From: an uncultured Patescibacteria group bacterium
GTDB lineage: Bacteria; Patescibacteriota; Patescibacteriia; UBA2591; CALHIP01
Assembly: GCA_938030745.1 (NCBI GenBank)
Contig: CALHIP010000002.1
Span: 1 to 32,210 of the forward strand
DNA length: 32,210 nt
Direction: 5' to 3'
Shown here: positions 17,929 through 26,235 of the stretch, piece after piece
How the letters are laid out: every line of letters starts with the position of its first letter
Numbering within the stretch: position 1 is the first letter of the stretch
Translations under genes and position numbers: made by a program
Notes under the pieces: model-generated
Seen by the model: the letters and a program-made list of their open reading frames with translations, nothing else
Told to the model about the DNA's origin: nothing
The model's database searches: none

Positions 17929-18156
17929 ATGGAATATTTTGGCAAAATTTTAATTTTTCTCGGCACTTTCTTAATTATTTTTGGTGTTATAATTTTATTT
18001 GGAACAAAACTTTCATTTCTTTTTAGATTACCAGGTGATATTTATATTAAAAAGCAAAATTTTGTTCTTTATTTTCCTTTTGTTACATCTCTTATTTTAA
18101 GCATCATTTTGTCATTGATTCTAACTATAATTTTTAAAATTTTTAAAAAGTTTTAA
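17929..18156 (+). CDS. Small membrane protein, DUF2905-like
   Basis: Two TMs with RLPGDIYIKKQNFVLYFP motif. Confidence 0.75.
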   Translation: MEYFGKILIFLGTFLIIFGVIILFGTKLSFLFRLPGDIYIKKQNFVLYFPFVTSLILSIILSLILTIIFKIFKKF

Positions 18157-18159
18157 ATT

Positions 18160-18369
18160 ATGGAATGTCAACAACAAGAAAACTTAAAAACTTGTTCTTG
18201 TACTTATCCTGGCTGTCCAAGAAAAGGGATTTGCTGTCAATGTATTCGTCATCACCGAGAAAAAGGTCAGCTTCCAGCTTGTTATTTTTCTCCTGAAATT
18301 GAGAAAACTTACGATCGCTCAATAAAAAAATTTATTGAAGCATATTTAGAAAATTCAAGAGATTTATAG
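18160..18369 (+). CDS. Small Cys-rich protein, DUF6485-like
   Basis: CSCTYPGCPRKGICCQCIRHHREKGQLPACYF. Confidence 0.6.
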   Translation: MECQQQENLKTCSCTYPGCPRKGICCQCIRHHREKGQLPACYFSPEIEKTYDRSIKKFIEAYLENSRDL

Positions 18370-18419
18370 AAACTGACCTTATTTTTAGTTTTAGAATTTA
18401 ATTTGTGTATATTTTCTAT

Positions 18420-18632
18420 ATGAATTTTTTAAATATATTTTTTCAAAGTCCATTATTCTATTTCTTTCTTGTTTGGTCTCTTGTTTGGAAGGGTCTTGCC
18501 CTTTGGCGAGCTGCCAAAAACAATCATCTAGTTTGGTTTATTGTTTTATTAGTTGTTAATACTTTAGGTATTTTAGAGATTGTCTATCTCTTAATTATTG
18601 GTAAAAAACAAAAAAAACCTCAGCCTTTATAA
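18420..18632 (+). CDS. Small membrane protein, DUF5652-like
   Basis: VWSLVWKGLALWRAAKNNHLVWFIVLLVVNTLGILEIVYLLII; ATG at 18420 preferred over GTG at 18405. Confidence 0.6.
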   Translation: MNFLNIFFQSPLFYFFLVWSLVWKGLALWRAAKNNHLVWFIVLLVVNTLGILEIVYLLIIGKKQKKPQPL

Positions 18633-18639
18633 CTTAATT

Positions 18640-18996
18640 ATGAGATTAAAACTTAAGCAAATCAGCCAGGCTGGGATATTTACTATTATCGGTTATCTTC
18701 TCTCACCGCTTTCTTGGTGGAATGATTTTTTTATTAATCTTCCAATTATTTTAGGCCTAGCTACTCTTATTAGTAAAATTCATTCCTCTCTTTTTACTAG
18801 TGCTTCAATTTTCTTTTATTGGCTTACTAATCTTACTGGTCTTATTTTGTTTCATAAAGGTATAGAAAAAATGATCACCCAAGAAAAGAAATTAGGTTTT
18901 CATTCTAGTAAAACTTTCAATATAATCATTTCCATTATTTATTCGATTTTTATTCTTATTCTGATTAAATTAAATATTTTAAAACCATTATTTTAA
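18640..18996 (+). CDS. Hypothetical membrane protein
   Basis: ORF with several TM segments; start at ATG 18640 (MRLKLKQISQAG) rather than 18598. Confidence 0.55.
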   Translation: MRLKLKQISQAGIFTIIGYLLSPLSWWNDFFINLPIILGLATLISKIHSSLFTSASIFFYWLTNLTGLILFHKGIEKMITQEKKLGFHSSKTFNIIISIIYSIFILILIKLNILKPLF

Positions 18997-19003
18997 AAAT
19001 TAC

Positions 19004-19031
19004 TTGACAAAAATTTTAATTGATTTATAAT
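19004..19031 (+). promoter_or_regulatory. Perfect consensus promoter TTGACA-N16-TATAAT
   Basis: TTGACA 19004-19009, TATAAT 19026-19031. Confidence 0.85.
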
Positions 19032-19037
19032 CTGATG

Positions 19038-19196
19038 AGATTTAAAATGGAGGATAATTTTAAACACACCGACCTTTGCTTCATTTTAATCCCTTCCACA
19101 AATATACTCCCTTCCACACGCGCGCCCAGTCCAAGACATCTAAAGCAAAGGTCGGTTTCTTAATCCGCTTTTATTTAGCGGATCCTTTCTTTTTTA
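19038..19196 (+). ncRNA. Candidate structured small RNA or attenuated leader, unknown family
   Basis: Consensus promoter; 14-bp perfect stem 19068-19081/19143-19156 closing a 61-nt C-rich, G-poor loop; terminator at 19163-19196. Confidence 0.65.
19163..19196 (+). terminator. Rho-independent terminator
   Basis: atccgct-tttattt-agcggat followed by cctttctttttt. Confidence 0.85.
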
Positions 19197-19219
19197 AAAA
19201 AATTTGTTAAAATAGATTT

Positions 19220-19765
19220 ATGTTTTGGCAAAAAATAATTGAGAAAGAAACAAAAAAATCAAAGATTACTTATTTTTATTTTAAAAAGAAAAAATATTCA
19301 TATTTGATTTTACCATTTGATTCAAGGATTTCTCCAAAATTCCAAAAAGCAGTTATTGATGGCTTCTCACAAATCTTTAAAAATGAATTAAAAAAAGCAA
19401 ATGCAATTTTGGCGATTGAAGCAAAAGGGTTTTTTCCTGCTTCTTGGTTAGCAGAAAAATATAAAAAAGATTTAATTGTTGTCAGAAAAAGAGATTATCA
19501 GATTAAAGGACAAATAAGGATCAAACAAAAAAAAGCTTATGGTAAAGGAGAACTTTTTTGTCTTGGTTTAAAAAAGAAAGATAAAGTTTTAATTATTGAA
19601 GATGTAATTTCTTCTGGCGGAACATTGATTAATTTAATTAAGGCAATTAAAAATAAATGTCGAATTGTTGGAATTGGATCAGTCTATGAAAGAGGCAAAG
19701 GAAAAGAGGAAATTGAAAAAGAAACTGGCTTTAAAGTCAAAACTTTGTTTAGAATCGAAATATGA
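19220..19765 (+). CDS. Phosphoribosyltransferase (APRT/PyrE-like)
   Basis: KVLIIEDVISSGGTLINLIKAI PRPP-binding motif; AILAIEAKGFFPASWLAEKY resembles APRT family. Confidence 0.8.
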   Translation: MFWQKIIEKETKKSKITYFYFKKKKYSYLILPFDSRISPKFQKAVIDGFSQIFKNELKKANAILAIEAKGFFPASWLAEKYKKDLIVVRKRDYQIKGQIRIKQKKAYGKGELFCLGLKKKDKVLIIEDVISSGGTLINLIKAIKNKCRIVGIGSVYERGKGKEEIEKETGFKVKTLFRIEI

Positions 19766-20310
19766 TAAAAAATATCTTTTTAACTGGCTTACCTGGTTCA
19801 GGAAAAACAACTTTAATCAAAGAAATAATTAATGAATTAAACTTAGAAGTTTCTGGTTTTTATACTTCTGAGATTAGAAAAAATGGAAAAAGAGTTGGTT
19901 TCGAAATTTTTAGTTTAGATGGTAAAAAAGGAACTCTTGCTCATCAAGATTTAAAAAGTCAATATTGTGTCTCAAAATATAAAGTTAATTTAAAGGATTT
20001 AGAAGAAATAGGAGTGAAAGCAATTGAAGAAGGAATAAAAAATAAAAAAATAATTATTATTGATGAAATTGGCAAAATGGAAATATTATCAGAAAAATTC
20101 AAAGAAGTAGTTTTAAAAGCGCTTGAAAGTAAAAATTTAGTTTTAGGAACAATAAAAGCAACTAGAGATCATTTTACTGATAAAATAAAAAACAGAAAAG
20201 ATACAAAAGTTTTTTTCCTCAAGCCAGAAAATAAAGAAGAAATAAAAAAAGAAATTTTAAATTTTTTATGGAGTATTTTAAAAACAGAGAAGAGGCAGGT
20301 CAAAAATTAG
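19762..20310 (+). CDS. THEP1-type nucleoside-triphosphatase
   Basis: FLTGLPGSGKTTLIKEI; SGFYTSEIRKNGKRVGFEI; IIIDEIGKMEILSEKF. Confidence 0.88.
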   Translation: MIKNIFLTGLPGSGKTTLIKEIINELNLEVSGFYTSEIRKNGKRVGFEIFSLDGKKGTLAHQDLKSQYCVSKYKVNLKDLEEIGVKAIEEGIKNKKIIIIDEIGKMEILSEKFKEVVLKALESKNLVLGTIKATRDHFTDKIKNRKDTKVFFLKPENKEEIKKEILNFLWSILKTEKRQVKN

Positions 20311-20894
20311 CTGAAATTTTAAAAGAAAAAATTGAAAAAGATTTTGTTTGTTTTGCTATTCCAAATGGTGGTGCAATTATTGGTTTCGAAATTTCAAAAA
20401 GATTGAAAATTCCTTTAAGATTGATGATTACAAGAAAAATTTTATATCCTTTTACTACCGAAGCAGGATTTGGTGCTGTTGATCCAGAAGGAAAAGCTGT
20501 TTTTGAAAGTGTTCCTTATGAAAAAGAAATTATTGAAAAACAAATTGATAAGGCAAGAAAAAGTGTCAGAAAAAGGTTAAAAAAATTTAAAAAATGGGCA
20601 AATTATAAAGATTTAAAAAATAAGAAAATAATTCTAACTGATGATGGTTTAGCAACTGGTTATACAATGTTAGCTGGAGTAAGATTTTTAAAAAGAAAAG
20701 AAGTTAAGAAAATAATTGTTGCTGTTCCTTGTGCTTCACTTGGCGCTGTTGATTTAATTAGACCAGAAGTTGATGAATTAATTTCTATTTTTGTTAAAAA
20801 AGAACTTCCTTTTGCAGTAGCTGATTTTTATCAGAATTGGTATGATGTTGAAGATGAAGAAGTAATAAGAATTCTTGCAAATCAAAGTGGATAA
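20268..20894 (+). CDS. Phosphoribosyltransferase family protein
   Basis: FAIPNGGAIIGFEISKRL; KKIILTDDGLATGYTMLAGVRFL. Confidence 0.85.
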   Translation: MEYFKNREEAGQKLAEILKEKIEKDFVCFAIPNGGAIIGFEISKRLKIPLRLMITRKILYPFTTEAGFGAVDPEGKAVFESVPYEKEIIEKQIDKARKSVRKRLKKFKKWANYKDLKNKKIILTDDGLATGYTMLAGVRFLKRKEVKKIIVAVPCASLGAVDLIRPEVDELISIFVKKELPFAVADFYQNWYDVEDEEVIRILANQSG

Positions 20895-20901
20895 ATCTAC
20901 T

Positions 20902-20941
20902 TACTATATAATTTTTAACGGCCGTGAAATTTTATATAGTA
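20902..20941. repeat. CGGCCG-centred palindromic element, copy 2
   Basis: 40-nt dyad; perfect 10-bp outer arms TACTATATAA/TTATATAGTA symmetric about CGGCCG 20919-20924. Confidence 0.8.
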
Positions 20942-20966
20942 ATTATTTTTCGATTTTTTACAAATA

Positions 20967-21752
20967 ATGGTAGATACTCATTGCCATCTTAATTTTAATG
21001 TCTTTAAAAATGATTACCGCGAAGTGGTTTCGCGTTCTTTTGAAAATGGTATAAAATTTTTAATCATTGCCAGTTCAAATTATAAGACGAGTCTTAAAGC
21101 AATCGAAATTGCTAAAGAATTCCCCAATTGCTATGCTAGTTTAGGTCTTCATCCTATTCATGTTACTGATGAAAAATTTGAAATTGAAAAATATTATTCT
21201 CTTATTCTTGAAAATACCAAAATAATTAAAGCTGTTGGCGAAACTGGGTTTGATTATTTTCATCAACCAGTTGATAAAGAAAAACAAAAGGAAGTTTTTT
21301 TAAAACATCTCCAATTAGCTGAAAAATTTAATTTACCAGTTATTTTTCATTGTCGAGGCACTCAAGAAAAGCCATTTGAGGCATATAAAGATTTGCTATC
21401 AGTTATTACTTCTTTATCATCTTTTCCAGCGGGTGTTATTCATTGCTTTTCAGGCAACTGGAAAATTGCTCAAGAATTTTTAAAAATTGGTTTTTATATT
21501 GGATTTACAGGAATAATCACATTTAATAATTGCAATAATTATTTATTAGAAGTAGTAAAAAAAACACCATTAAACAAAATTTTAATAGAAACAGATGCTC
21601 CATATCTAGCACCAGAACCATATCGTGGCCAACGTTGCGAACCACACTATGTAAGATTTACAGCGGAAAAAATTGCTCAGATAAAAAAAATAAATCTTGA
21701 TGAAGTGATTTCTCAAACTACTAAAAATGCAGAAGTTTTATTTAAGATTTAA
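20967..21752 (+). CDS. tatD: TatD-family metal-dependent hydrolase
   Basis: MVDTHCHLNF; ASLGLHPIHV; AVGETGFDYF; ILIETDAPYLAPEPYRG. Confidence 0.95.
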   Translation: MVDTHCHLNFNVFKNDYREVVSRSFENGIKFLIIASSNYKTSLKAIEIAKEFPNCYASLGLHPIHVTDEKFEIEKYYSLILENTKIIKAVGETGFDYFHQPVDKEKQKEVFLKHLQLAEKFNLPVIFHCRGTQEKPFEAYKDLLSVITSLSSFPAGVIHCFSGNWKIAQEFLKIGFYIGFTGIITFNNCNNYLLEVVKKTPLNKILIETDAPYLAPEPYRGQRCEPHYVRFTAEKIAQIKKINLDEVISQTTKNAEVLFKI

Positions 21753-21770
21753 AATATTAATAAAATTATA

Positions 21771-21800
21771 ATGGCTTAAATTAAGCCATTTTATATTTTA
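21771..21800 (+). terminator. Rho-independent terminator after tatD
   Basis: atggctta-aat-taagccat followed by tttatatttta. Confidence 0.75.
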
Positions 21801-21812
21801 TAAACGAAAGAT

Positions 21813-21841
21813 TTGTCAAGCTCAATTTTTTTGGATATAAT
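21813..21841 (+). promoter_or_regulatory. Promoter of helicase gene: TTGTCA-N17-TATAAT
   Basis: TTGTCA 21813-21818, TATAAT 21836-21841; ATG 21852. Confidence 0.75.
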
Positions 21842-21851
21842 TTAAAATAAT

Positions 21852-24776
21852 ATGGATCATAAAGAAATTCTTAAAGATTTAAATTCTGAGCAAAAAGAAG
21901 CAGTTACTCATGATCAAGGTCCTCTTTTAATTATTGCTGGTGCTGGAACAGGTAAAACAACGGTTATTACTCGTCGTTTAGCTTGGTTAATCTTTTCTCA
22001 AAAAGCAAAGGCAGAAGAAATTTTAGCTTTAACTTTTACAGATAAAGCTGCCGAAGAAATGGAAGAAAGAGTTGATCGCTTATTACCATATGGCTATGTT
22101 GATTTATGGGTTTCTACTTTTCATTCTTTTGGCGAAAGAATTCTAAAAGATAATGCTTTAGAAATTGGTCTTGATCCAAATTTTAAACTATTAACACCAG
22201 TTGATGCTTGGCAATTAATAAGACAGAATCTTTCTCGTTTTAAACTCAATTATTATCGACCACTTGGCTCACCAACTCGTTTTATTCAAGCCTTAGTTCA
22301 ACATTTTTCCCGTTTAAAAGATGAAAATGTCAGACCAGAAGAATATCTTAAATTAGCCGAAAAAAAATTAAAAGAAGCAAAAAATAAAGAAGAAAAAGAA
22401 GAAGCAAAAAAGATGCTAGAAGTTGCAAATGCTTATCAAGTTTATGAAGAAATTAAAACAGAAAAAAGTCGACTTGATTTCGGTGATTTAATTGTTAAAA
22501 CTTTAGAAATTTTTCAAAAAAGGCCAAGTATTTTAGAAAAATATCGTCGACAATTTAAATATATTTTAGTTGATGAATTTCAAGATACAAATTGGGCCCA
22601 ATATGAATTATTAAAGTTATTAGCTAGTCCAAAAAATAATCTAACAGTAACTGGTGATGATGATCAATCACTTTATCGTTGGCGCGGAGCTGCTTATACC
22701 AACTTAATTCAATTTACTAAAGATTATCCAGAAGCAAAAATTGTTATTTTAAAAGAGAATTATCGTAATAAGCAAAATATCTTAGATTTAGCCTATCAGT
22801 TTATTCAACTTAATAATCCCGATCGTTTAGAAGCACAACTAATTGAAAAAAAACAGACAAAAATACTATTAATTAAAAAATTAAAAACTGTCCGAGATGG
22901 TTTGGGTGTGATTGCTCATCTTCATTGTAAAACTCAAGAAGAAGAGGCAGATGAAGTAGTCAAGAAAATTATTGAGCTTAAGAAAGAAAATCCTCAACTT
23001 CTTTGGTCTGATTTTGCAATTTTAGTCAGAGCAAATGCTTATGCAGATTTGTTTGTTCAAAAACTTTCCCAATTAGAGATTCCTTATCAATTTATTGCTT
23101 CACGAGGCCTTTATCGAAAACCAGAAATTATGGATTTAATTTCTTTCTTGAAACTTTTAGATAACTATCATGAGTCAACTGCTTTATATCGAGTTATTTC
23201 ATTACCAATATTTAAGTTTGATTCTTTAGACCTAATGAATTTGATGCATTATTCCCGTCGGAAAAATCTTTCTTTATTTGAGACTTTAGAAAGATCAGAT
23301 ATTTTATCTATTAAGCCGGAGACGAGAAAAGAAATTGCTAAAATTTTGGAGATAATCAAAAAGTTTACTGAATTAGCTAAAAGAAAAACTGTCGGTCAGG
23401 TTCTTTATCAATTTGTTGAAGAATCAGGTCTATTAAAAATATGGTCGAAAGAAGAGACAATTGAAGATTTTGAAAGAATTGCCCATCTTTCTCAATTTTT
23501 TAAAAAAATCGAAGAATTTGAAAGAACCAGTGAAGATCGGTCAGTAAGGGCTTTTATTGATCAAATAAATTTAGAAATAGAGGCTGGCGAGGAAGGAGCA
23601 ATTCAAAGTTTAATTGAAGAAGGACCTGAATCAGTTAAAGTAATGACTGTCCATCAAGCAAAAGGTTTAGAATTCCCATATGTCTTTATTGTTAATTTAG
23701 TTGATAAGAGATTTCCTTCAATTGAAAGAAGAGAGCCGATTGAGGTACCAATTGAATTAATTAAAGAAATTATTCCTGAAGGTGATTATCATTTACAAGA
23801 AGAAAGGAGAATCCTTTATGTTGCAATGACAAGAGCACGTGACGGTTTATTTTTTACCTCAGCTGAAGATTATGGTGGAGCAAGAAAAAAGAAACCTTCA
23901 AGATTTTTACAAGAATTAGGTTTAATCAAAGATTCAAAAATGATTTCTTATGAGCAACAAAAGTTAAAATTAACTTTACCAACCATTGATAAAAATTTAG
24001 TTCAAGAGATAAAAAATATTGAAGTCTTACCTCAAAAATTTTCCTATACTCAATTTCGTGTTTTTGAAATTTGTCCAAAGCAATATAAATATGCCCATAT
24101 TCTTAAAATACCAGGCCGACCAAAATTTACTTTTAGTTTTGGTCATTCTATTCATAATACTTTAAGAGATTTCTATCTCCTTTATCAAAAAACAAAAAAA
24201 CTACCAACCCTTGATGAACTTTTAGCTATTTATGAAAAAAATTGGCTTGACGAGTGGTATGAATCAAAAGAACAAGAAGAGGAAAGAAAAGAAAAGGGTC
24301 GACAATCTTTGATTGAATTTTATAAAAAAAATCAAGGAAAATTTAAAATACCAAAATTTATTGAGAAAGGATTTAATGTTAAAATAGGAAATTATACTAT
24401 TAAAGGGATAATTGATCGAATTGATGTCTTAGAGAGTTGCCAATTAAATGGTAAATCTTTTGATAAAGTTGAGATTATTGATTATAAAACTGGTGAAATA
24501 CCAAAGGAGATAAAAAATGAATTAGATCAACTTTTAATTTATGCTATAGCTGTCCGTGAGATTTTTCATGATATTCCAGTCAAATTAACCTACTATTATG
24601 TTGAAGATAATTATCCAGTAACTATTGATAAATTTGAGGATGAATTAGCCAATTTTAAAGAAAGGATTATTAATCTGATTGAAAAAATTATAAAAAGTGA
24701 TTTTTCTGCTACCCCAAATCCTTGGAAATGTCATAATTGTGATTTTCGAGAGATTTGTGAAGATAGACAACTTTAA
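21852..24776 (+). CDS. UvrD/PcrA-type superfamily 1 helicase fused to RecB-like PD-(D/E)XK nuclease with Cys cluster
   Basis: Walker A GAGTGKTT, VDEFQDTNWAQYELL, GDDDQSLYRWRGA, TVHQAKGLEFPYVFIV, YVAMTRARDGL; C-terminal IIDYKTGE and FEICPKQY...CHNCDFREIC. Confidence 0.93.
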   Translation: MDHKEILKDLNSEQKEAVTHDQGPLLIIAGAGTGKTTVITRRLAWLIFSQKAKAEEILALTFTDKAAEEMEERVDRLLPYGYVDLWVSTFHSFGERILKDNALEIGLDPNFKLLTPVDAWQLIRQNLSRFKLNYYRPLGSPTRFIQALVQHFSRLKDENVRPEEYLKLAEKKLKEAKNKEEKEEAKKMLEVANAYQVYEEIKTEKSRLDFGDLIVKTLEIFQKRPSILEKYRRQFKYILVDEFQDTNWAQYELLKLLASPKNNLTVTGDDDQSLYRWRGAAYTNLIQFTKDYPEAKIVILKENYRNKQNILDLAYQFIQLNNPDRLEAQLIEKKQTKILLIKKLKTVRDGLGVIAHLHCKTQEEEADEVVKKIIELKKENPQLLWSDFAILVRANAYADLFVQKLSQLEIPYQFIASRGLYRKPEIMDLISFLKLLDNYHESTALYRVISLPIFKFDSLDLMNLMHYSRRKNLSLFETLERSDILSIKPETRKEIAKILEIIKKFTELAKRKTVGQVLYQFVEESGLLKIWSKEETIEDFERIAHLSQFFKKIEEFERTSEDRSVRAFIDQINLEIEAGEEGAIQSLIEEGPESVKVMTVHQAKGLEFPYVFIVNLVDKRFPSIERREPIEVPIELIKEIIPEGDYHLQEERRILYVAMTRARDGLFFTSAEDYGGARKKKPSRFLQELGLIKDSKMISYEQQKLKLTLPTIDKNLVQEIKNIEVLPQKFSYTQFRVFEICPKQYKYAHILKIPGRPKFTFSFGHSIHNTLRDFYLLYQKTKKLPTLDELLAIYEKNWLDEWYESKEQEEERKEKGRQSLIEFYKKNQGKFKIPKFIEKGFNVKIGNYTIKGIIDRIDVLESCQLNGKSFDKVEIIDYKTGEIPKEIKNELDQLLIYAIAVREIFHDIPVKLTYYYVEDNYPVTIDKFEDELANFKERIINLIEKIIKSDFSATPNPWKCHNCDFREICEDRQL

Positions 24777-24803
24777 TAGAAAATTATATAATCTTATCCT
24801 GAT

Positions 24804-25196
24804 ATGACTGTTAAAAAATCACTTTCTCTCATTTTAATTTCAACTATTTTTTTCTGGTTAATTCTTGCTTTCTTTATTTTTGTAGTTGACCCTCAAGAGG
24901 CTGGTATTTTTGGTTTAATTATTTTTTTCTTCTCTTTGTTCTTTTCTCTTTTGGGTATCTTGACTCTTCTTTTTATTATCTTAAAATTTAGAACTCTTAA
25001 GAATTCAGATGAAATCTTTGAAAAATTTTCAACAGGCTTTCGTCAAGCAACTCTTTTTTCATTTTTTTTAATTTCTTTGATTCTTTTAAGATTTTTTAAA
25101 TTTTTAGAATGGCAGACCTTAGTTGCTTCATTTTTATTTTTTTTCCTTTTAGAATTAATTTTTTCTGCTCATAAATTAAGAAAAAGTTTAAGATAA
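24804..25196 (+). CDS. Hypothetical membrane protein
   Basis: ORF with about four hydrophobic segments, located between the helicase gene and pheS. Confidence 0.6.
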   Translation: MTVKKSLSLILISTIFFWLILAFFIFVVDPQEAGIFGLIIFFFSLFFSLLGILTLLFIILKFRTLKNSDEIFEKFSTGFRQATLFSFFLISLILLRFFKFLEWQTLVASFLFFFLLELIFSAHKLRKSLR

Positions 25197-25199
25197 GAT

Positions 25200-26231
25200 A
25201 TGGAAGAAGAAATAAAAAAAATAAAAGAAAAAGCAATTGAAGAAATTTCTCAAATTTCCGATTTATTATCATTAGAAAATTTAAAAAGAAAATATTTAGG
25301 TCGAAAAGGACTCCTTCGAGAAATTTTACAAAAAATTACTCAGTTACCAGAAAAAGAAAGACCAAAAATTGGAAAGTTGATCAATCAGATAAAAACTGAT
25401 TTAGAAAAAATTATTGAAGAAAAAAAGACTTCTATTTATAGTTTAGAATCGAAAGTTGAAAAAATTTTTGATTTCACCCTTCCTCCTCAAAAAATTTTTT
25501 TCGGTCATTTACATCCAATAACTCAAGTTAAAAATGAAGTAACAGAAATTTTTCAATCAATGGGATTTGAAGTCTTAGAAGGACCGGAAGTTGAAACAGA
25601 CTGGTATAATTTTGAAGCATTAAATATGCCAATCGAACATCCAGCCAGGGATGTTTGGGATACTTTCTATATAAATCAAAAATCCAAAATCAAAAATTCA
25701 AAATTATTATTAAGGACACATACTTCTAATATGCAGGTGAGGGTAATGGAAAAAAGAAAGCCACCTTTAAGAATTTGCGTTATCGGCAAATGTTTTCGCC
25801 ATGAAGCTACTGATCAAACCCATGAACATACTCTTTATCAAATTGAAGGATTTGCCGTTGATGAAAAAATAAGTTTAGCCAATTTAATTTATACAATCAA
25901 AAATTTTCTTAATGCTTTGTATAAAAAAGAGATTAAAATAAGAATTCGACCAGGCTATTTCCCTTTTGTTGAGCCAGGTATTGAAATTGATATGAGATGC
26001 GAAAACTGTCAAGGAAGAGGTTGTTCAGTTTGTAAAAATTCTGGTTGGATTGAAATCTTGGGTGCTGGAATGATTCATCCAAAAGTTTTCGAATCAGCTG
26101 GCTATCCTAAAGGGAAATATACTGGTTTTGCCTTTGGTGTTGGTTTAGATCGTTTAGTGATGATGCTTTATAAAATTGATGATATTCGATGGCTTCATAG
26201 TGGAGATCTTCGTTTTATTCATCAATTCTAA
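25200..26231 (+). CDS. pheS: Phenylalanyl-tRNA synthetase alpha subunit
   Basis: LLLRTHTSNMQVRVM, GKCFRHEATDQTHEHTLYQIEGFAVD, GFAFGVGLDRLVMMLYKIDDIRW. Confidence 0.97.
   Translation: MEEEIKKIKEKAIEEISQISDLLSLENLKRKYLGRKGLLREILQKITQLPEKERPKIGKLINQIKTDLEKIIEEKKTSIYSLESKVEKIFDFTLPPQKIFFGHLHPITQVKNEVTEIFQSMGFEVLEGPEVETDWYNFEALNMPIEHPARDVWDTFYINQKSKIKNSKLLLRTHTSNMQVRVMEKRKPPLRICVIGKCFRHEATDQTHEHTLYQIEGFAVDEKISLANLIYTIKNFLNALYKKEIKIRIRPGYFPFVEPGIEIDMRCENCQGRGCSVCKNSGWIEILGAGMIHPKVFESAGYPKGKYTGFAFGVGLDRLVMMLYKIDDIRWLHSGDLRFIHQF
25673..25708 (+). repeat. In-frame 7-nt-period repeat within pheS
   Basis: aaatcaaaaatccaaaatcaaaaattcaaaatta encoding NQKSKIKNSKL. Confidence 0.65.
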
Positions 26232-26235
26232 TATT

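Noticed and set aside
26176-26235. Upstream-extended start of pheT overlapping pheS
   Set aside because: PheT homologues begin near MKLSYQWLKEI, i.e. ATG 26236.
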